Shown: one piece after another, positions 39,121 to 48,476 of the stretch | Numbering within the stretch: the first letter of the stretch is position 1 | Layout: each line of letters begins with the position of its first letter | Source: Variovorax sp. DXTD-1 | GTDB lineage: Bacteria; Pseudomonadota; Gammaproteobacteria; Burkholderiales; Burkholderiaceae_C | Direction of reading: 5' to 3' | NCBI RefSeq assembly: GCF_003984625.1 | Contig: NZ_RWKH01000002.1 | Span: forward strand, 1-64,000 | Length of the DNA: 64,000 bases | Notes under the pieces: model-generated | What the model was told of the DNA's origin: nothing | Databases searched by the model: none | What the model saw: the letters and a program-made list of their open reading frames with translations, nothing else | Translations under genes and position numbers: made by a program

Positions 39121-40538
39121 AGTACCTCCACCGTTGGATGCGCGGCATCCTCCTTGCCGGAGCAACGGCCCTGCTGCTTTCGTGCGGCGGTGGGGGTGGC
39201 GGTGGAACTTCCGCCGGCGGTGTGGGACTTGGCGGCAGCGCGGCCGTGGGCGGGGGAAGCGGCGATGGCTCCCCCGCGGGCACCGGCGGTAGTGGCGGCA
39301 CCGGCACCGCGGGCGGATCCGACGGTACGGGCACGGGCGGTACAGGCACCGGAGGCACGGGTACCGGCGGCGGCAGCGACGGCACGAGCACGGCTGGCAA
39401 CGGCACCGACGACGGTTCGGGCGTGGGCTCGGGCGGCACCGGCGTGAGCACTGCCGACGCGACGGGCGTAGGCTCCGTGGGCGGCATTGGCAGCATCATC
39501 CTGAACGGCGTGCGCTACAAGACTTACCCGGAGGCTTCGGACGGAATCAATCCCGCCAACTTCGACCTCGAAGACACCAATGAACTGCAGATCGGCATGA
39601 GCGTGCGCATTGCCGGCAAGATCGACAGCCAATTCACCGCGGCCACGGCGCAGCAGGTGGTTTCGGCGGCGGAATTGCGGGGTGCGGTTTCTTCCATCGA
39701 CCTTGCAGGCGGCAGCTTCGTGGTGATGGGCGCCACCGTCACCACCGACAACGCCACCGTGTGGAGCGGCGGAAACAGCCTGTCGGACCTTGTTGCCGCA
39801 AGCCAGGTTCAGGTGTGGGGCCTGCCCTCTACGCCAGGCACCTTGCGTGCCACCCGCGTCGAGCTGAAGCCGGCCTCGGCCGAACCGCTGGTCACCGGAT
39901 TCGTGCAGAATCTCGACCGCCTTGGCAAGAGCTTCATGCTCGGACAGATCACGGTCAGGTACAGCGGCGCGCTGTTCTCCGGCGGCATCGATGAATCCAC
40001 CCTCGCCGAGGGCGCCATCGTCCGCGTGCGCGGTATCACGGCACCGTTTGCGGGCACCTTCAACGCGACGAAGGTGCAGGGCTGGTATGCCATACCAACC
40101 CAGAACACCGCGGCGGTGCAGCTCGCGGGCATCGTCGCCAACTACAACGGGCTCGGCGATTTCAAGGTTCTCGGCACGGCGGTCAATGCGTCCAACGCAC
40201 TTATCACCGGCGGCCTGGCGTCGTCGATCGGCAACGGCGTCAAGGTGGAACTCGACGGCTTCATGACCAACGGCTTGCTGGTGGTGAAGAAGCTTCGCAT
40301 CCGCAACATCCCGGGCGTGGGCGGACCGGTCGACTTCACGTTGATCGGTGCGATAGGCGGTTACCAATCTGCCTCGGACTTCAGGGTTCAGGGCCGCCGG
40401 GTGGACGCCGGCCGCGCCGGAGTCGAGTTCATCGGCGGAACCACCACTGAGTTGGCCAACGGCCGCCGCGTGACCGTGGTCGGCGACGCCGTCGAAAACG
40501 GCGTGCTCATCGCGAAGCGCGTCACCTTCACGCCATAG
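39117..40538 (+). CDS. DUF5666 lipoprotein with Gly-rich linker
   Basis: 473 residues. An N-terminal lipobox (ATALLLSCGGG) predicts a lipoprotein, with Cys23 as the lipid site. Residues ~24-125 are a Gly/Ser/Thr/Asp-rich, low-complexity linker. The rest is four or five beta-rich repeats of the DUF5666 type, each with a VxGxVxxxxGxxFxVxGxxV flavour, for example LRGAVSSIDLAGGSFVVMG, VTGFVQNLDRLGKSFMLG and LAGIVANYNGLGDFKVLG. The linker would hold the repeats away from the membrane. The gene is coupled to the DUF6502-like gene. Substrate or partner is unknown; a role in envelope or cargo binding is only a guess. Confidence 0.8.
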   Translation: MKYLHRWMRGILLAGATALLLSCGGGGGGGTSAGGVGLGGSAAVGGGSGDGSPAGTGGSGGTGTAGGSDGTGTGGTGTGGTGTGGGSDGTSTAGNGTDDGSGVGSGGTGVSTADATGVGSVGGIGSIILNGVRYKTYPEASDGINPANFDLEDTNELQIGMSVRIAGKIDSQFTAATAQQVVSAAELRGAVSSIDLAGGSFVVMGATVTTDNATVWSGGNSLSDLVAASQVQVWGLPSTPGTLRATRVELKPASAEPLVTGFVQNLDRLGKSFMLGQITVRYSGALFSGGIDESTLAEGAIVRVRGITAPFAGTFNATKVQGWYAIPTQNTAAVQLAGIVANYNGLGDFKVLGTAVNASNALITGGLASSIGNGVKVELDGFMTNGLLVVKKLRIRNIPGVGGPVDFTLIGAIGGYQSASDFRVQGRRVDAGRAGVEFIGGTTTELANGRRVTVVGDAVENGVLIAKRVTFTP

Positions 40539-40682
40539 GCGCGCAGCCACGCCGTCCACCCGGCCGGCGCAGGGGTTGCATTTGCACCTCCGGCTCGTTC
40601 GCGGCATCCTGTGAGCCGAGCGTGACGAAAAAGAAGAAAAGAACGGCCCTGTTCGAACAATCTCTTTTTCGAAAGGTTAGGA

Positions 40683-40928
40683 ATGAACCCCGATCTTGAA
40701 CTCAGGCACGAGGTCTTCGCCCAGCTGAACTGGGACCCGGCGGTGGTGGGATGCGATGTCGATGTGTGCGTGGAAGGCGGCGTGGTCACCTTGCAAGGCA
40801 GGCTTGCCAGCGAAGGCCTAAAGACCGCCGTGGAGCGTGCCGTACGCCGCGCCGAAGGCATCGGCACCATCGTGAACCAGCTGACCACTGTTGACGCGTA
40901 TCAAGCCGTTGCACCGCCCAAGCTTTGA
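40683..40928 (+). CDS. BON-domain protein
   Basis: 81 residues, a single BON domain: DLELRHEVFAQLNWDPAVVGCDVDVCVEGGVVTLQGRLAS breaks into the standard helix, strand and VxGxVxLxG turn; the motif VVTLQGRL is clearest. There is no signal peptide, which is unusual since most BON proteins are periplasmic. Two cysteines (in VGCDVDVCVE) are close together. A run of AGGA precedes ATG 40683. It lies convergent with the AraC gene 21 bases on. BON domains bind phospholipid or polymer surfaces, often under osmotic stress. Confidence 0.83.
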   Translation: MNPDLELRHEVFAQLNWDPAVVGCDVDVCVEGGVVTLQGRLASEGLKTAVERAVRRAEGIGTIVNQLTTVDAYQAVAPPKL

Positions 40929-40949
40929 CGCTTAGCCCGCAATTCCCGG

Positions 40950-41945
40950 TCAGGCTGCCGCCATGGTCGCGCCGCCCAGCTGCGCATCGTTCTCCGCGTC
41001 GTTGAGCCAGCGCCGCTTGTCGCGCAGCGGCGGCGCGCCGAACATGCGGCCGTACTCGCGGGCGAATTGCGACGGGCTTTCGTAGCCCACGCTGTGCGCG
41101 GCGCTCGCCACGTCGGCGCCGGCCATCAGCATCTGGCGGCGCGCCTCCTGCAGGCGCAGCTGCTTCTGGTATTGCAGCGGGCTCATGGCCGTGACGGCCT
41201 TGAAATGATGGTGGAACGACGACACGCTCATGTGCACCGCGCGCGCCATGTCTTCAATCCGGAGCGACTGCGCATAGTTGACGCGCAGCGCGCTGATGGC
41301 CTTGGCAATGCGCTGGGTGTGGCTGTCTTGCAATGCAATCTGCCGCAGCCGCGCGCCCTCGCCGTTCACCAGCAGGCGGTACATGATCTCGCGCTTGATG
41401 ATCGGCGCCATGATCGGCACGTCCTCGGGTGATTCGACCAGCCGCAGCAGCCGAAGCACCGGCTCCAGCACCGGCATGGCAATGCGGTTGACGTACATGC
41501 CGCGCGAGGCGGGCGCGTTGGCCTTGGCGGGCAGCTTCTCGTCGCCGATGAGCTCGCCGATGTCGTCCATTGCCAGCTCCAGCCGCAGGCCGAGATAGGG
41601 TCCGTTGTCGCTCGTCAGGCGCACCTGGCCGCATACGGGCAGGTCGACCGAGGTCACCAGGTAGTGCATCGGGTCGTACACATAGATGTCGTCTCCCACG
41701 ATGATCCGCTTGGAGCCCTGGGCAATCAGCCCGAGCGCCGGGGTTGCAAAGGCATGCTTGGGACCGTCGGGCTTGCTGATGCAGAACACCTGCAGCCCGG
41801 CCACCGGTGTTTCCACCGTGCCATCGCGCCCGCCGGTGATGCGGTTGATGAGCGCCACCAGTTCCTTCCTGGCTTCGTCGAGTTCGGGCTCCAGGGGCAT
41901 CGGCTGGGCGATGGCGGCAGTGGTTTCGGGTGTTTCGTCGGACAT
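40950..41945 (-). CDS. AraC-family regulator with AraC_N-type sensor
   Basis: 331 residues. Residues ~25-185 form the AraC-type N-terminal domain (LIAQGSKRIIVGDDIYVYDPMHYLV is the typical ligand-binding barrel; only VGDDIYVYDP is the key motif). Residues ~225-320 are the double helix-turn-helix: IEDMARAVHMSVSSFHHHFK and VASAAHSVGYESPSQFAREY. Regulators of this type often stand divergent from an aldo/keto reductase or oxidoreductase gene, as here, across 223 bases from the gene at 42169, and control it. No operator palindrome was found by eye. Confidence 0.9.
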   Translation of the reverse strand: MSDETPETTAAIAQPMPLEPELDEARKELVALINRITGGRDGTVETPVAGLQVFCISKPDGPKHAFATPALGLIAQGSKRIIVGDDIYVYDPMHYLVTSVDLPVCGQVRLTSDNGPYLGLRLELAMDDIGELIGDEKLPAKANAPASRGMYVNRIAMPVLEPVLRLLRLVESPEDVPIMAPIIKREIMYRLLVNGEGARLRQIALQDSHTQRIAKAISALRVNYAQSLRIEDMARAVHMSVSSFHHHFKAVTAMSPLQYQKQLRLQEARRQMLMAGADVASAAHSVGYESPSQFAREYGRMFGAPPLRDKRRWLNDAENDAQLGGATMAAA

Positions 41946-42168
41946 GTTCGGGCCTTGTCGCGGGTTGGATCAACAAAGTCTGCGCCGCGTCTGCGGGCAG
42001 CGTGGAGGATCGGGTGGTTCAAAGCTTAGCGCCGCACCCATGAATCTGCACGGCCCCGGGCATAGGTCTGGAGAAATAGGCAAAGACTTTGCAGAAACGC
42101 GCTCGTCGCCCCGGGGGCCGCGGGCGGATACTTTTTGCCGACGCCTCTCCAACGCAAAGGACCTCTCC

Positions 42169-43218
42169 ATGCAATATCGCAAGTTCGGCCGCACCGGCCT
42201 GTTCGTTTCCGAGCTGTGCCTCGGCACCATGACCTTCGGCGGCGCCAGCGGCATCTGGGGCCACATAGGCAACCTCCAGCAGGCCGAGGCGGAAAGCCTG
42301 GTCGGCCGGGCGCTGGACGCCGGCATCAACTTCATCGACACCGCCGACGTGTATTCCGAAGGCCTCTCGGAAACCATGACCGGCCAGGCGCTGAAGAACC
42401 TCAAGGTGCCGCGCGAGAACGTCGTGGTCGCCACCAAGGTTTTCGGCGAAGCCGGCAAGAGCCCCAATGCGGCCGGCGCCTCGCGCTATCACATCATGGA
42501 CGGCGTGAAAGCCAGCCTGAAGCGCCTGCAGCTCGACCATATCGACCTGTACCAGATCCACGGCTTCGACCCGGTCACGCCCATCGAGGAAACGGTGCGC
42601 GCGCTGGACAACCTGGTGCAGCAAGGCCACGTGCGCTATGTGGGCGTTTCGAACTGGGCCGCCTGGCAGATCATGAAGGCGCTGGGCATTGCCGAACGCC
42701 AGGGCCTCGCCCGCTTCGAGTCGCTGCAGGCCTACTACACCATAGCGGGCCGCGATCTGGAGCGCGAACTCGCGCCCATGCTGCGCAGCGAAAACGTCGG
42801 CCTGATGGTCTGGAGCCCCCTGGCGGGCGGCCTGCTCAGCGGCAAGTACGGGCGCAATACCGAAGCCGAAAAAGGCAGCCGACGCACCACCTTCGACTTT
42901 CCGCCGGTGAATGTGGAGCGGGCCTACGACTGCATCGACGCGATGCGCGAACTGGCCGAGGCGCGCAAGGTGTCGGTGGCACAGATCGCGCTGGCATGGC
43001 TGCTGCACCAGCAGGTGGTAACCAGCGTGATCGTCGGCGCCAAGCGCGTCGAGCAGCTGGACGACAACATTGCCGCAACGGCCATACGGCTCAGCGCCGA
43101 TGAGCTTGCGACGCTCGACAAGGTGAGCGCGCTGCCGTCCGAGTACCCGGGCTGGATGCTCGAACGCCAGGGCGGCGCGCGGGCCAAGCGCCTGGCGGAA
43201 TCAGGCCAGCGCGGCTGA
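42169..43218 (+). CDS. Aldo/keto reductase (Kv-beta/YghZ-like)
   Basis: 349 residues of the aldo/keto reductase superfamily, in the AKR group with the N-terminal signature RKFGRTGLFVSELCLGTMTFGG (key motif GRTGLFVSELCLG). The catalytic tetrad is visible: Asp in FIDTADVY, Tyr in the same motif, Lys in VATKVFGE, and His in YQIHGFD. The C-terminal NADPH-binding part has VIVGAKRVEQLDDN. AAAGGA lies eight bases before ATG 42169. The enzyme probably reduces reactive aldehydes or ketones with NADPH; the divergent AraC gene is its likely regulator. It ends 13 bases before bioD on the other strand. Confidence 0.9.
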   Translation: MQYRKFGRTGLFVSELCLGTMTFGGASGIWGHIGNLQQAEAESLVGRALDAGINFIDTADVYSEGLSETMTGQALKNLKVPRENVVVATKVFGEAGKSPNAAGASRYHIMDGVKASLKRLQLDHIDLYQIHGFDPVTPIEETVRALDNLVQQGHVRYVGVSNWAAWQIMKALGIAERQGLARFESLQAYYTIAGRDLERELAPMLRSENVGLMVWSPLAGGLLSGKYGRNTEAEKGSRRTTFDFPPVNVERAYDCIDAMRELAEARKVSVAQIALAWLLHQQVVTSVIVGAKRVEQLDDNIAATAIRLSADELATLDKVSALPSEYPGWMLERQGGARAKRLAESGQRG

Positions 43219-43231
43219 GCGCCTGGCCAGC

Positions 43232-43954
43232 TCAGGCGAGCGCGGCAGCCCGCCGCGCCGGATGAGCCCCGGTGGCGCGCAATGCCCGCAGGTCGAGATG
43301 CCGCGCGGCATTGGCCGCGGACGCCTCCGCCAGGCGCGGCACCACGCCGAGCAATGGCGCCCCGAGCCGGCCGCGCAAGGTCTGCAGGTTGGCCTCGGGC
43401 GCAAGCATTTCCGGTTCGACGATGCTCGCGACCCAGCCTGCCAGCATGAGGCCGCGCGCCCGGATGGCTTCGGCCGTAAGCAGCGCGTGATTCAGGCATC
43501 CCAGGCGTAACCCGACCACCAGCACCACCGGCAGGCCGAGCGCCACGGCCAGGTCGGCGCTGTCTAGGTCATGGCAGAACGGCACGCAGAACCCGCCAAC
43601 CCCCTCGACCACCACCGCGTCGGCACGCTGCGACAAGGCTGCAAAGGCCGAGAGCACCTGCGGCAACTCGATGCGCACGCCCTCCTCCCGCGCCGCCAGG
43701 TGCGGCGACATCGGCGCGCGCAGCAGGTAGGGGCAGCGCAGCGCCAGCGGCGCATCGACATTGCCTGAGGCATGCAACTGCTCGACATCGTCGTTGCGCC
43801 ACGCACCATCGACCAGGTCCAGGCCCGCCGCCACCGGCTTCATGCCGACCGCGCGCAGGCCCGAGGCGGCCAGCAGACTCAGCATCGCGCTGCTGACCAG
43901 CGTCTTGCCAACGCCCGTGTCGGTGCCGGTAACGAACCAGCGCCGGGGCGTCAT
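43232..43954 (-). CDS. bioD: Dethiobiotin synthetase BioD
   Basis: 240 residues. The P-loop [14 protein letters not shown] (residue 9) binds ATP, MKPVAAG is the second conserved site (catalytic Lys), and [12 protein letters not shown] is the BioD-specific ATP/substrate box. The enzyme carboxylates 7,8-diaminopelargonic acid to dethiobiotin. The start overlaps the bioF stop by four bases (ATGA). A C-terminal Arg/Ala-rich tail of about 20 residues is longer than usual. bioB is not seen next to it within the window. Confidence 0.92.
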   Translation of the reverse strand: MTPRRWFVTGTDTGVGKTLVSSAMLSLLAASGLRAVGMKPVAAGLDLVDGAWRNDDVEQLHASGNVDAPLALRCPYLLRAPMSPHLAAREEGVRIELPQVLSAFAALSQRADAVVVEGVGGFCVPFCHDLDSADLAVALGLPVVLVVGLRLGCLNHALLTAEAIRARGLMLAGWVASIVEPEMLAPEANLQTLRGRLGAPLLGVVPRLAEASAANAARHLDLRALRATGAHPARRAAALA

Positions 43955-45183
43955 TGGTGCACCTCGGGCTGCTGCGCCAATGCATTGCCCAATGCATCGA
44001 CCAGCCGGGCCACATCGGACTCGTTGTGGCTGGCCGAGAGCGTGATGCGCAGGCGCGCGGTGCCGGTGGGCACGGTCGGCGGGCGAATGGCGCCCACGCG
44101 CAGTCCGCGCGCATCGAGCTGCGCCATCGTTTCCATCGCGCGCGCGTTGCTGCCGACGATCAGCGGCTGGATCGCGGTGGGCGATTCCGGCAGCCAAGCG
44201 CTGCCGTCCGGCGGCAAGATGGCCCCCACGTCCCGGCGCAACTGGGCGATGCGCGCCTTGAGGCGGGCCCGTCGCGCATCGCCCTCTTCGCCTTCGATCA
44301 GCCTGAGGCTTGCAAGCAGCGCATGCGCAATGGCCGGCGGCGCGGCCGTGGTGAAGATGTACGGCCGCGCCCGCTGCACCAGGTAGTCGATCACGGTTGG
44401 GTGCGCCGCCACGAACGCGCCCGAAACCCCCGCCGCCTTGCCGAGCGTGCCCACAAGCACCAGCCGCTCCGAGCGCAGGCCTTCCGCCTGCAGCACGCCG
44501 CGCCCCGTGGCACCCAGCACGCCGAAGCCGTGCGCATCGTCCAGCACCAGCCAGGCATCGTGGCGCTCCGCCAGCGCGAGCAGCCCGGCCACCGGCGCAA
44601 TGTTGCCGTCCATGCTGAAGACCGCATCGCTCACGATGAGCTTGACGGGCGCATCGCAGGCGCCGAGCTGCGCATCCAGCGCGGCCAGGTCGCAATGCGG
44701 ATAGCGCTCGACCCGCGCCTTGGCCAGCCGCGCACCGTCGATCAGCGAGGCATGGTTGAGCGACTCCGAAAAAATCACCGCTTCGGCACCGCCAAGCGCG
44801 GACAGCACCGCAAGGTTGGCCATGTAGCCCGTGCAGAAGAACAGGCTGCGCGCCTCGGGAATGAACGGCGCCATCCAGTCGCCCAGCCGCTCTTCCAGCT
44901 CCGCATGCGCGCGCGAATGGCCAAGCACCAGGTGCGACCCGCCGCTGCCCGTGCCATAGCGTGCCGCGCCTTCGGCCAATGCGGCCGCCAGCGCCGGGTG
45001 CGCGGCAAGGCCGAGGTAGTCGTTGCTGCTGAAGCAGAGCATGGCGCGTGGCGCTTGTGCGCCGGAGAGCGTCAGCGTCTGCTCGGGCGCGCAGGCGGTT
45101 TCGGCGATCTGCCGCTGGCGGCGCAGCGACTGCGCATCGAGCGCCGCGATCTCGCCCTCCAGCCGTTCAAGCAAGCGCGACAT
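43951..45183 (-). CDS. bioF: 8-amino-7-oxononanoate synthase BioF
   Basis: 410 residues, PLP-dependent alpha-oxoamine synthase making KAPA from pimeloyl-thioester and alanine. Visible motifs are [38 protein letters not shown], and [13 protein letters not shown] with the PLP lysine. ATG 45183 gives the usual N-terminus; the open frame to 45219 only adds a stretch inside bioA. The first 17 bases overlap the end of bioA. It is the middle gene of bioA-bioF-bioD. Confidence 0.93.
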   Translation of the reverse strand: MSRLLERLEGEIAALDAQSLRRQRQIAETACAPEQTLTLSGAQAPRAMLCFSSNDYLGLAAHPALAAALAEGAARYGTGSGGSHLVLGHSRAHAELEERLGDWMAPFIPEARSLFFCTGYMANLAVLSALGGAEAVIFSESLNHASLIDGARLAKARVERYPHCDLAALDAQLGACDAPVKLIVSDAVFSMDGNIAPVAGLLALAERHDAWLVLDDAHGFGVLGATGRGVLQAEGLRSERLVLVGTLGKAAGVSGAFVAAHPTVIDYLVQRARPYIFTTAAPPAIAHALLASLRLIEGEEGDARRARLKARIAQLRRDVGAILPPDGSAWLPESPTAIQPLIVGSNARAMETMAQLDARGLRVGAIRPPTVPTGTARLRITLSASHNESDVARLVDALGNALAQQPEVHQ

Positions 45184-46564
45184 CGCGGCCTCCCTGTTTC
45201 GCGCGGCCCGAAACGTCAACCGCCCTCAGCGTGGCCAGCGTGGCGTCGACCAGCAGGTCGATATCGCCGTCGCCAATTGCATACGGCGGCATCAGGTACA
45301 CCGTGGCGCCGATCGGCCGCATCAGCAACCCGTTCGCCCGCGCGGCCAGGTGAAAGCGTTCGGCAAACCGGGCACCGGGCTCGCGCACGTCGAAGGCCGT
45401 GATCATTCCGCGCTGGCGCAGGTGATCGACCGGCATGCCATGCAGCCCTTCACGCAACCGGCCGACGAGCCGTTCGGCGCGCGCGCGGTTGCGGCGCAGC
45501 GCATCTTCTTGCTCGAACAGGTCGAGTGTCGCAATGGCAGCGCGGCAGGCCAGAGCGTTGCCGGTGTACGAGTGGGAATGCAGAAAGCTGCGCGCCACGT
45601 CGTCATCGACAAAGCCTTCGTAGATTGCATCGCGCGTCATCACCAGCGCCAGCGGCAGGTAGCCGCCGCTGATGCCCTTGGAGAGGCAAAGAAAGTCGGG
45701 CCAGATGCCGGCCTGCTCGCATGCGAAGAAGCTGCCGGTGCGCCCGCAACCCACTGCGATCTCGTCGGCAATGAGGTGCACGCCGTAGCGGTCGCACAGC
45801 GCGCGCACCAGACGCAGGTATTCGGGGTCGTGCATGGCCATGCCGGTGGCGCATTGCACCAGCGGCTCGACGATCACGGCCGCAATCGACGCATGGCTTT
45901 CGGCCAGCAGCGCTTCGAGTTCGGCGGCCGCGCGCCGTGCCACGGCGGCGGCGTCTTCGCCAGGCAGGGCGGCGCGCGCGTCAGGCGATGCAACGAGGTG
46001 CGCATTCGCGAGCAGCGGTGCATACGCGTCGCGAAACACAGGCACATCGGTCACATGCAGCGCGCCCAGCGTCTCACCGTGGTAGCCGTTGCGCAGCGCG
46101 ACAAAGTTGCGCTTGCCGCCGAGGCCCGCGTTGCGCCACGCATGAAAGCTCATCTTCAACGCGATCTCCACCGCCGATGCACCGTCGGAGGCGTAGAAGC
46201 AATGGCCGAGCGCATGGCCGGTCAGCGCGGCGAGCCGCTCGGCCAGTTCCACTGCGGGCGCATGCGTGCAGCCTGCGAGCATCACATGCGAAAGCGTGTC
46301 GAGCTGGTCTTTCAGCGCGGCGTTGATGGCCGGGTGCGCATGGCCGAAGAGATTGACCCACCACGAACTCGTCGCGTCGAGGTAGCGGCGGCCGTCGTGG
46401 TCGTAAAGCCAGACGCCCTCGCCGCGCGCGATCGGCAGCGGCGGCACCGCCTCCAGGCGAATGCTCTGCGTGCACGGATGCCACACATGGCGCCGGCTGC
46501 GCTGGTGCCAAGCGGCGTTTTTTGGCGGCGCGGGCGTTGGGTGAGGAGCAATCGTTGGCGGCAT
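45167..46564 (-). CDS. bioA: Adenosylmethionine-8-amino-7-oxononanoate aminotransferase BioA
   Basis: 465 residues, PLP-dependent class III aminotransferase. HVWHPCTQ is the conserved BioA start box, followed by [42 protein letters not shown] and the PLP lysine in [14 protein letters not shown]. It converts KAPA to 7,8-diaminopelargonate using S-adenosylmethionine. It is the first gene of the biotin operon. The ~320 bases upstream carry no obvious BirA-type operator (TTGTAAACC-like half-sites were looked for and not found). Confidence 0.93.
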   Translation of the reverse strand: MPPTIAPHPTPAPPKNAAWHQRSRRHVWHPCTQSIRLEAVPPLPIARGEGVWLYDHDGRRYLDATSSWWVNLFGHAHPAINAALKDQLDTLSHVMLAGCTHAPAVELAERLAALTGHALGHCFYASDGASAVEIALKMSFHAWRNAGLGGKRNFVALRNGYHGETLGALHVTDVPVFRDAYAPLLANAHLVASPDARAALPGEDAAAVARRAAAELEALLAESHASIAAVIVEPLVQCATGMAMHDPEYLRLVRALCDRYGVHLIADEIAVGCGRTGSFFACEQAGIWPDFLCLSKGISGGYLPLALVMTRDAIYEGFVDDDVARSFLHSHSYTGNALACRAAIATLDLFEQEDALRRNRARAERLVGRLREGLHGMPVDHLRQRGMITAFDVREPGARFAERFHLAARANGLLMRPIGATVYLMPPYAIGDGDIDLLVDATLATLRAVDVSGRAKQGGRDVALA

Positions 46565-46884
46565 CCGCGCAATCCTTTAGAGGCAAGGCGCGGGATCGTA
46601 TCGAGGCAGATTGGCCGCGGCAAACCGCCGGCTCCGATGCAAGATGCGGCCGGTTTCCGCGGCGTTGACCGGCGTAGGCTGACGGTTCGAATCAAGCTCG
46701 CGCAACACGGCGGCTCCGCGTGCGTAGGACTCGTGAAGGGCGGGACGCAAGTTGTCTTGCGGACGATAAAGATAGTTGCGGAATATCGAGAGTCCGCTGG
46801 TGCACGGGTGTGTTTTCTTGCTATCGGACAGGCTGATGGCTGATTTTAAAAATCAGGAGAAGCGGGCTTGGCAGCCTGAGGTTT
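46565..46884. other. Intergenic region upstream of bioA
   Basis: A 320-base stretch between bioA (minus, starts at 46564) and the decayed fragment at 46885. The segment 46750-46870 is less GC-rich and probably holds the bioA promoter. I see no gene, repeat or convincing operator. The short plus-strand frame reaching across 46776-46976 has no family features. Confidence 0.4.
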
Positions 46885-47070
46885 TCAGCTCTTCTTCACC
46901 AGTGCCGAGATGTATTCGCGCAGTGAAGTCGCCCCGCGTTCGGACCTTTCCGGCTCTTCCTTGTTATCGAGGGTGAGGCGCGTCATGGCGGCATAAGACC
47001 TTGCGCCGGCCTCCGAGAATCCCATCGAACGAAACGCCTGCTCCCATTGGTCGGGCGGCGTCACGACCAT
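46885..47070 (-). pseudogene. Remnant of an NmrA-like NAD(P)-binding protein (C-terminus only)
   Basis: About 61 residues in frame with VTPPDQWEQAFRSMGFSE, ARSYAAMTRLTLDN, and RGATSLREYISALV. This looks like the last quarter of an NmrA-family protein, which ends with a DQW...GFS...YARMT...RGATTLxxYI pattern. There is no Rossmann N-terminal part upstream; the coding signal stops at 47070, and the UdgX gene starts divergently 83 bases away. I read it as a deletion remnant. It could be a short real gene, but no ribosome binding site supports that. Confidence 0.5.
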
Positions 47071-47152
47071 GGCATTGGCCCGCTGACGCCGCGGGCGCAC
47101 GGCTTGGACGACGCCCGTCGTGGGTCGATTCCCACCATAGGCCGTTCTGACC

Positions 47153-47848
47153 GTGTCTCACCGCAACGAGGCCACTGCCGCCCTGAAGGCGCTGAGCATC
47201 GCCACCGATGCCTGCCGCGAGTGCCCGCTGGGCGAGCCTGCAACGCAGTCGGTCTTTGGCGAAGGCCCGGTCGGGGCTGTGCTGATGGTGGTGGGCGAGC
47301 AGCCCGGCGACAAGGAAGCCCTGGTGGGCCGCCCCTTCGTCGGCCCCGCCGGCAAGCTGTTCGACCGCGCCGTGGCCGAGCTCGGCTGGTCGCGCGAGAA
47401 GCTCTACGTGACCAATGCGGTGAAGCATTTCAAATACGAGCTTCGCGGCAAGCGCCGCATCCACAAGACGCCGGGCCAGCGCGAGGCCGAAGCCTGCAGG
47501 CACTGGCTCGAAAGCGAAATGGAACTCGTGCAGCCGCGCGCCTTCATTGCCCTGGGCGGCACGGCCGCGCGCTCTTTGCTGGGCCGGCCCGTGGCCGTGA
47601 TGAAGGAGCGCGGCCAGTGGCAGGAGAATGCCGCCGGCCACCGCGTGCTGGTGACGCTGCACCCCTCTGCCCTGCTGCGCGGCGACCCTGAGCAAAGGGA
47701 GGCCGCGTGGGAAGCCTGGCTCAAGGACCTGCGAGTCGCCTCGGATGTGATGAAGAAAACGGCGGCCACTAAAACTGCCAAGCGTGCAGCCCCCGCGCCC
47801 CGGCCGGTGCGCGCCCCACGACGGACTCGAACGGCAGCCCCCGCCTAA
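47153..47848 (+). CDS. udgX: UdgX-type uracil-DNA glycosylase
   Basis: 231 residues of the family 4-like uracil-DNA glycosylases. GEQPGDKE (residues 48-55) is motif A; KRRIHKTPG (about 100-108) contains the UdgX-specific loop with His104, the residue that in mycobacterial UdgX becomes covalently linked to the abasic DNA; TLHPSALLRG is motif B. CRECPLG (Cys21, Cys24) starts the iron-sulfur ligand set. The C-terminal ~40 residues are Lys/Ala/Pro/Arg-rich, suited to DNA binding and unlike the core. GTG 47153 is the only good start. It is convergent with the AlkB-like gene, 19 bases away. Confidence 0.9.
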   Translation: MSHRNEATAALKALSIATDACRECPLGEPATQSVFGEGPVGAVLMVVGEQPGDKEALVGRPFVGPAGKLFDRAVAELGWSREKLYVTNAVKHFKYELRGKRRIHKTPGQREAEACRHWLESEMELVQPRAFIALGGTAARSLLGRPVAVMKERGQWQENAAGHRVLVTLHPSALLRGDPEQREAAWEAWLKDLRVASDVMKKTAATKTAKRAAPAPRPVRAPRRTRTAAPA

Positions 47849-47867
47849 GCCCTGGCCTCGCGAGATG

Positions 47868-48476
47868 TCATGTGCGCCGCCGTGTGCGCATGGTGATCGA
47901 ATAGCGCAGCGTCTGCGTCGGCGCAATGACGTGCTGCCATGCCCAGCGCGCTTCGCCGCGCAGCAGGTAGATGGAGCGCGGCTCCATCAGCAGTTCGAGG
48001 CTGGCGGGCGCCGTGGCACTGGCCGGTGGATAGGGCCGCAGCTGCATCACGGCGTCGCCGAGCAGCGAAACACCGACGATATCTTCGAAGTCGGGCACGT
48101 CGCGGTGCCAGCCGAGCGGTGTCCCAGGTCGGTATTCGGCCACCAGCATGTGGGCGAAATCCTCCGGCGCCATGCCCGTCCATTCGGCCACCCTGGCCCT
48201 CAGCGGGTGGAAAACCTCCGGCATCGCGGCGCCGGGCTTCAAGCGATGGTTGGCAAAGTCGTAGCTGCCGCCAAAGCTGATGCCGCGGCGGCGCGCGGTG
48301 TATTCCTTGTAGCGCATCTCCCGGAGCTCGAAGCCCTGCACGATGCGCAGCAGCTCCTGTTCCTCGGCGCGCGTGAGAAATTCGTGCTCGTACCGCAGGC
48401 CTTCGATCGCGGCCGCCGGCACCTCGCCGAACAGGTCGGGCTCATCAGCCAGCTGAATGCGTCTGGCGGACCGCAT
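47868..48476 (-). CDS. AlkB-like 2-oxoglutarate/Fe(II) dioxygenase
   Basis: 202 residues. The iron triad is visible as His124-x-Asp126 (GWHRDVPDF) with His182 (WQHVIAP), and the 2-oxoglutarate arginines in RYSITMRTRRR near residue 191-197. FGGSYDFANHRL is the substrate lid region. It is close to the ALKBH/AlkB2-3-type proteins that repair alkylated bases in DNA or act on protein. The first 32 bases overlap the end of the DinG-type helicase gene and GGAGG precedes ATG 48476. Joined with UdgX and the helicase, the setting is DNA repair. Confidence 0.88.
   Translation of the reverse strand: MRSARRIQLADEPDLFGEVPAAAIEGLRYEHEFLTRAEEQELLRIVQGFELREMRYKEYTARRRGISFGGSYDFANHRLKPGAAMPEVFHPLRARVAEWTGMAPEDFAHMLVAEYRPGTPLGWHRDVPDFEDIVGVSLLGDAVMQLRPYPPASATAPASLELLMEPRSIYLLRGEARWAWQHVIAPTQTLRYSITMRTRRRT

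Noticed and set aside
46565..46884. A BirA operator or biotin riboswitch-like element before bioA
   Set aside because: No TTGTAAACC-like half-sites or paired stems could be found by eye.
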